NCBI GenBank assembly: GCA_963169175.1
Contig: CAUJFK010000211.1
Span: 1 to 6,762, forward strand
Reading direction: 5' to 3'
Length of the DNA: 6,762 nt
Origin: Acidobacteriota bacterium
GTDB lineage: Bacteria; Acidobacteriota; Blastocatellia; Pyrinomonadales; Pyrinomonadaceae
In this document: piece after piece, positions 4,937 through 6,762 of the stretch
Position numbering within the stretch: the stretch's first letter is position 1
How the letters are laid out: each line of letters opens with the position of its first letter
Program-made: the position numbers and the translations under genes
The notes under the pieces: generated by a model
What the model saw: only the letters and a program-made list of their open reading frames with translations
Databases searched by the model: none
What the model was told of the DNA's origin: nothing

Positions 4937-5563
4937 CTAGGCGCTTGCGCTGCCGGCCTTGGTAAGGCGGCTGCTTACGGCATCCCAGTTAATGTTGGCG
5001 AAGAACGCGTCGATGTATTTCGGACGTTCGGCCGGCGCGTAATCTTTGATCCACGCGTGTTCCCAAACGTCCATAATCAAGATCGGCTGATAACCAGCGA
5101 CGTTGCCGGTTTCGTGCATGCTGATCCAGTGGTTCGAGATGGCCCCATTCGACGGATCCTGATATGTTGCGGCCCAACCGACACCGCGCATCTTGCCAGT
5201 CGCGACAAAATCGGCCTTCCACACTTCATAACTGCCAAAGCTTTCTTCGGCCGCTTTTTGGAAAGCAGAATCCTTTCCCGGGTCACCGGTGCCATTCTTG
5301 ACCATATTCTCGAAATAATATTCGTGCAGCACCATGCCGTTGTATTCAAAGCCATAGCGGCGCCGCAACTCAGAAAAAGCGGCCATCTTGGTCGAGTCCA
5401 ATTCGCCGCCGCCGATCAGTTCGGAAATCTTTTCGTTCAGCTGGTTGGTATTCGCGACGTACCCTTCGTACAGCTTGAAATGCATCGCCAATGTTTCATT
5501 GGAAATGCCCGTCAGATCGCTCAGGTCAAAAGACCTGGCCTTATAGATTGTGTTCAAACCCAT
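4937..5563 (-). CDS. Superoxide dismutase, Fe/Mn family
   Basis: This 208-residue enzyme converts superoxide to hydrogen peroxide and oxygen. No signal peptide is seen, so it should be cytosolic. Predicted metal ligands are His28 in MHFKLYEGYV, His80 in GMVLHEYYFENM, and Asp165 and His169 in MDVWEHAW. The N-terminal helix has HFKLYEGYV in place of the E. coli HHxxHHxxYV pattern. With the YV aligned, the ligand histidine is shifted by one, so this is a divergent subclass. H150 (SMHETGN) may occupy the second-sphere Gln position, as in some other Fe/cambialistic enzymes; this is tentative, and metal choice cannot be assigned. The start ATG5563 has a strong Shine-Dalgarno sequence nine bases upstream. 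It lies downstream of the ferredoxin gene but has its own promoter. Confidence 0.93.
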   Translation of the reverse strand: MGLNTIYKARSFDLSDLTGISNETLAMHFKLYEGYVANTNQLNEKISELIGGGELDSTKMAAFSELRRRYGFEYNGMVLHEYYFENMVKNGTGDPGKDSAFQKAAEESFGSYEVWKADFVATGKMRGVGWAATYQDPSNGAISNHWISMHETGNVAGYQPILIMDVWEHAWIKDYAPAERPKYIDAFFANINWDAVSSRLTKAGSASA

Positions 5564-5572
5564 GGTTCTTTT

Positions 5573-5578
5573 CTCCTT
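5573..5578 (-). promoter_or_regulatory. Shine-Dalgarno site of the superoxide dismutase gene
   Basis: AAGGAG on the minus strand, within AAAAGGAGAA, lies nine to ten bases before ATG5563. It is the strongest ribosome-binding site in the window and fixes the start. Confidence 0.85.
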
Positions 5579-5598
5579 TTCAAAATGGCTGAATGTCC

Positions 5599-5627
5599 AT
5601 TATAGCAGATGGTCTTGCGAGTGCCGA
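5599..5627 (-). promoter_or_regulatory. Promoter of the superoxide dismutase gene
   Basis: On the minus strand a perfect TATAAT (5604-5599) is preceded by TGC, giving an extended -10 TGCTATAAT. TCGGCA (5627-5622, four of six matches to TTGACA) lies 17 bases upstream. Transcription would start near 5592, giving a leader of about 30 nt that contains the Shine-Dalgarno site. This allows the gene to be expressed independently of the ferredoxin gene. Confidence 0.7.
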
Positions 5628-5684
5628 ATTTTTAGATCGACCGGCCCGCGAACACATGGCGCCTCAAGGCCGTGGTCCATGCCT

Positions 5685-6029
5685 CTACGGCGTATCTTCA
5701 TCCGCCGGCCGCGGCCCCGCGTCGATCCCTTTGACACTTACTTGATTGATCACGCGAACGTGCAGGTCGTCGATGACGCGGATCTGGCACGATAGACGCA
5801 TGTGGTCGGTCATATCTTCTTTGGTCGCCATGACGGCCTTTTCCGCGTCGCGGATGGGGCCTGGATCGCCGTGCAGTATCTCGACACGGCACGTCGTACA
5901 TCTTGCGTTGCCGCCGCAGCGGTGCAGGATGTCGATGCCGTTGTCCTCGGTGGCCAGCACCAGTTTGTTACCTTCTTCACAGTCAAATGGCACAGTGCCG
6001 GTCGCCGTGTCCGCGGTTATTCTTAGCAT
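5685..6029 (-). CDS. 2Fe-2S ferredoxin
   Basis: This 114-residue soluble electron carrier has one 2Fe-2S cluster. The ligands are Cys38, Cys44 and Cys47 in HRCGGNARCTTCRVEI, plus Cys81 in RLSCQI. The C-x5-C-x2-C-x33-C spacing is closer to the adrenodoxin/ISC type than to the plant type (C-x4-C-x2-C). Cys17 is an extra cysteine not expected to bind the cluster. The last 20 residues after VRVINQV are a polar tail (GPRPADEDTP). A clear GGAGAG ribosome-binding site (6045-6040) lies ten bases before ATG6029. It is downstream of truA on the same strand with an 81-bp gap and may be co-transcribed. The redox partner is not evident. Confidence 0.92.
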   Translation of the reverse strand: MLRITADTATGTVPFDCEEGNKLVLATEDNGIDILHRCGGNARCTTCRVEILHGDPGPIRDAEKAVMATKEDMTDHMRLSCQIRVIDDLHVRVINQVSVKGIDAGPRPADEDTP

Positions 6030-6085
6030 TTAGAAATATCTCTCCAACAATTAGTTTTTAATGGTCGCGACTTTTGAATTTGGCA

Positions 6086-6110
6086 CAAGCATGAAGTTAA
6101 CGCAAGCATG
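6086..6110 (-). repeat. 8-bp direct repeat between truA and the ferredoxin gene
   Basis: CAAGCATG occurs at 6086-6093 and 6103-6110, offset by 17 bases, directly after the truA stop. It could be a binding site or chance. No convincing promoter for the ferredoxin gene is visible in the gap. Confidence 0.3.
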
Positions 6111-6761
6111 TCAGCGCACGGGGAACACAGCTTGTCGACCTGGCGGGGCCTTGTCATCTTTGTATAAGACCTTTTCCAGAAAGAGCCCTGACGGCGGGGC
6201 GGTAAACTTGGCGGCGGCATCGGACTCGAATTTGAGAAGTCGTGCGAATGCGTCAAAGGTGAGGTTGCCGCGGCCGACCTCGGCCAGCATACCGGTGATG
6301 CGGCGGACCATTTTCCATAAAAAATGCGAGGCCCCGATGCGGAAGCAGATCAGATCACCGTCCTGGAAAACCTCGGCGTGGATGACCTGTACCTTTGTCG
6401 ATTGCTTTTTGCCTTCTTCAAGCTCGGCAAATGAGCGGAAGTCATGTGTTCCGACCAGCATTTTTGCGGCCTCCGCTATCGCGGGCGTGTCGAGTTCATC
6501 CTTGATCCACCAAACAAGATTCTTTGCCATCGCGGAACGCCGGCGGGAAATTTGATAGATGTAATACCGAGCGACAGCATCATGTCGGGCGTGAAAATTG
6601 TCGGGCGCGTTCGACACTTTCAGGACATTTATGTCGTGCGGAAGGTTGTCGTTAAAGCCGAATTGGATCTGCTTTGGCGTTACATTCACCCGCAGTTCAT
6701 CGACCTTTAGATGAGCGATCTGCCCGATAGCATGAACGCCCGCATCGGTCCGGCCGGAACC
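6111..6761 (-). CDS. truA: tRNA pseudouridine(38-40) synthase TruA (5'-truncated by window edge)
   Basis: TruA converts uridines 38-40 of the tRNA anticodon arm to pseudouridine in the cytosol. The 216 residues seen begin within the catalytic motif GSGRTDAGVHA, so the catalytic Asp is in the window (codon 6746-6744). Further conserved parts are NLPHDI, FHARHDAVARYYIYQI and the C-terminal FLWKMVRRITGMLAEVGRG. Roughly 45 N-terminal residues are expected outside the window, given a usual length of about 245-270. An internal GTG at 6689 is not the start, because the reading frame and the catalytic motif continue upstream of it. It heads the truA-ferredoxin-dismutase gene row. Confidence 0.95.
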   Translation of the reverse strand, partial: GSGRTDAGVHAIGQIAHLKVDELRVNVTPKQIQFGFNDNLPHDINVLKVSNAPDNFHARHDAVARYYIYQISRRRSAMAKNLVWWIKDELDTPAIAEAAKMLVGTHDFRSFAELEEGKKQSTKVQVIHAEVFQDGDLICFRIGASHFLWKMVRRITGMLAEVGRGNLTFDAFARLLKFESDAAAKFTAPPSGLFLEKVLYKDDKAPPGRQAVFPVR

Positions 6762-6762
6762 A

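Noticed and set aside
5057..5605. A 182-codon plus-strand open frame across the dismutase gene
   Set aside because: It mirrors the dismutase coding strand and has no recognisable motif; the dismutase has full ligands, promoter and Shine-Dalgarno site.
5655..5680. Hairpin CATGG/CCATG as terminator after the ferredoxin gene
   Set aside because: The stem is only 5 bp with a long loop and no T-run on the minus strand.
6061..6555. A 164-codon plus-strand open frame across truA
   Set aside because: It is antisense to truA, and its protein is Ser/Arg rich and of low plausibility.
1..6762. CRISPR array, tRNA or rRNA genes, insertion sequence
   Set aside because: No regularly spaced repeats, cloverleaf sequences, transposase motifs or terminal inverted repeats with a coding core were found.

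Overview
The window carries ten protein-coding genes in three blocks. Moderate GC, many palindromic or short tandem repeats at gene boundaries, and the gene content suggest a free-living bacterium. My best guess is Acidobacteriota of the Blastocatellia/Pyrinomonadales type, from general resemblance only; no rRNA or other taxonomic marker is present.

Block 1 (1-4085, plus strand) is a sulfur-assimilation island. In order it holds the C-terminal part of a CysM/CysK-type cysteine synthase, a Cys/Met-metabolism PLP enzyme (cystathionine gamma-lyase/synthase-like), a Mec-type JAMM metallopeptidase, and a three-domain protein joining a CysO/ThiS/MoaD ubiquitin-like carrier, a MoeB/ThiF E1-like adenylyltransferase and a rhodanese. 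In Mycobacterium tuberculosis the same functions are split among CysM, Mec, CysO and MoeZ. MoeZ activates and sulfurates the CysO C-terminus, CysM uses CysO-thiocarboxylate to make CysO-Cys, and Mec releases cysteine. Here carrier, E1 and sulfurtransferase are one polypeptide, so the carrier's Gly-Gly is internal and should need cleavage before it can be adenylated. The neighbouring JAMM peptidase is the obvious candidate. The linker just after the Gly-Gly is encoded by a long imperfect palindrome.

The 336-bp region between cysM and the PLP enzyme holds a candidate promoter, a strong intrinsic terminator and two inverted copies of a palindromic repeat. Other repeats sit at nearly every junction of this block.

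Block 2 (4173-4888, minus strand) is a vapBC-type toxin-antitoxin pair, convergent with block 1. A perfect 11-bp inverted repeat covers the antitoxin promoter and abuts the start codon, which suggests autorepression and a leaderless mRNA.

Block 3 (4898-6762, minus strand) is truA (5' end outside the window), a 2Fe-2S ferredoxin and an Fe/Mn superoxide dismutase with its own promoter, Shine-Dalgarno sequence and a downstream hairpin. The dismutase belongs to a divergent subclass in its first-ligand helix.
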